Assembly (NCBI GenBank): GCA_948847595.1
Contig: CAQOGY010000017.1
Location: forward strand, 1-63,210
Origin: an uncultured Bacteroides sp.
GTDB lineage: Bacteria > Bacteroidota > Bacteroidia > Bacteroidales > Bacteroidaceae
Length of the DNA stretch: 63,210 nt
Reading direction: 5' to 3'
The notes beneath the pieces are model-generated. The model made no database searches. It was not told the DNA's origin and saw nothing but the letters and a program-made list of their open reading frames with translations. Below, one piece after another: positions 62,955 through 63,210 of the stretch; the first letter of the stretch is position 1, and each line of letters opens with the position of its first letter. The position numbers and the translations under genes were made by a program.

Positions 62955-63037
62955 ATCATCTGTTATTAAATTAATTATAGGTCTGCGTGAATCAATGACG
63001 CTCTTTTTTGGGGGGAGTACATTGATTTTTTCATCTG

Positions 63038-63045
63038 CAAAATTA
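63038..63045 (-). promoter_or_regulatory. -7 box of the nagA pair
   Basis: TAATTTTG on the minus strand; a possible -33 TTTA lies 22 bp further. The implied leader is about 75 nt. Confidence 0.5.
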
Positions 63046-63100
63046 CACTTTTCTATTCAATCTATTGATAAAATCGTCCGGTAAACTTACAATAAGGTAC

Positions 63101-63140
63101 AAAAAAAAGAGGTTGCCAATCACATCGACTGACAACCTCT
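63101..63140 (-). terminator. Terminator of the tRNA-Gly transcript
   Basis: 8-bp stem AGAGGTTG (63108-63115) / CAACCTCT (63133-63140), followed on the minus strand by a run of T residues (63108 to 63101). Confidence 0.8.
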
Positions 63141-63153
63141 TATGTTATATATA

Positions 63154-63210
63154 TGGAGCGGAAAACGAGACTCGAACTCGCGACCCTAACCTTGGCAAGG
63201 TTATGCTCTA
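63154..63210 (-). tRNA. tRNA-Gly (GCC anticodon), partial at window edge
   Basis: Read on the minus strand: the anticodon loop CTTGCCAAG is in the middle of a perfect anticodon stem, GCC reads glycine codons; a GTTCGAGTC T-loop and an encoded CCA end at 63154 are present. The 5' part (acceptor and D arms) lies beyond position 63210. Confidence 0.92.

Noticed and set aside
1..63210. CRISPR array, prophage or insertion sequence
   Set aside because: No regularly spaced short direct repeats, no transposase or phage structural genes. The only recombinase is the promoter-switch tyrosine recombinase, whose neighbourhood shows inversion repeats, not integration ends.

Overview
The window looks like a chromosomal segment of a gut Bacteroides, probably of the B. 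thetaiotaomicron/ovatus group. The evidence is the gene content (SusB-type GH97, RprX-like gene organisation, CzcA-type RND pump, DUF4301, Hcp, and the Bacteroidetes atpD-C-I-B-E-F-H-A-G order) and the promoters, which repeatedly match the Bacteroides consensus TTTG-N19..21-TAnnTTTG and lack Shine-Dalgarno sequences. Most of the window is ordinary core chromosome. I see no prophage, no insertion sequence and no CRISPR array.

Layout. 0-5.5 kb: a clostripain-like lipoprotein protease, a compact candidate small RNA with its own promoter and terminator, RtcB RNA ligase, an RmlD-like reductase, and a two-gene LysO exporter preceded by a palindromic operator and a short leader ORF. 5.5-15.5 kb: a PIF1-type helicase and the complete nine-gene F-type ATP synthase operon on the minus strand. 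15.5-21.3 kb: a gene-poor spacer and then a phase-variable surface locus. This consists of an OmpA-family protein, a large coiled-coil lipoprotein and a 64-residue putative DNA-binding protein, all preceded by a promoter on a 256-bp segment between perfect 24-bp inverted repeats, with a tyrosine recombinase directly beside it. In the orientation given here the promoter points away from the surface genes, so the locus reads as OFF. 21.3-34.2 kb: housekeeping and envelope genes (PurT, PagL-like barrel, CAT-fold acetyltransferase, DUF4301, a RelA-type ppGpp synthetase whose hydrolase site is destroyed, PanB plus an MFS carrier, a HAD phosphatase and a MATE pump).

34.2-44.2 kb: an FtsX/MacB-type ABC operon (two paralogous permeases and an ATPase). 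Its upstream region has a sigma-54 promoter (GG-N10-GC) and two tandem palindromes 21 bp apart. A sigma-54 activator and its sensor kinase lie about 2 kb away, after a metallophosphoesterase lipoprotein and a small barrel protein; they are the obvious candidates to control it. 44.2-46.7 kb: an HcpR-like Crp/Fnr regulator and hybrid cluster protein (Hcp), with a Crp/Fnr-type palindrome placed near -44 of the hcp promoter, suggesting a nitrosative-stress module. 46.9-52.6 kb: a K+/H+ antiporter, an acyl-CoA/AMP ligase and a GH97 alpha-glucosidase. 52.7-60.4 kb: an OmpR-type two-component system convergent with a divalent-metal-type (CzcCBA-like) RND efflux operon. 60.6-63.2 kb: two diverged tandem nagA genes and the 3' part of a tRNA-Gly(GCC) at the window edge.

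The signals most worth following up are the invertible promoter/S-layer-like operon, the sigma-54/palindrome control region of the ABC operon, the small RNA at about 1.9 kb, and the LysO operator plus leader ORF. Assignments rest on reading motifs by eye; no database search was possible.
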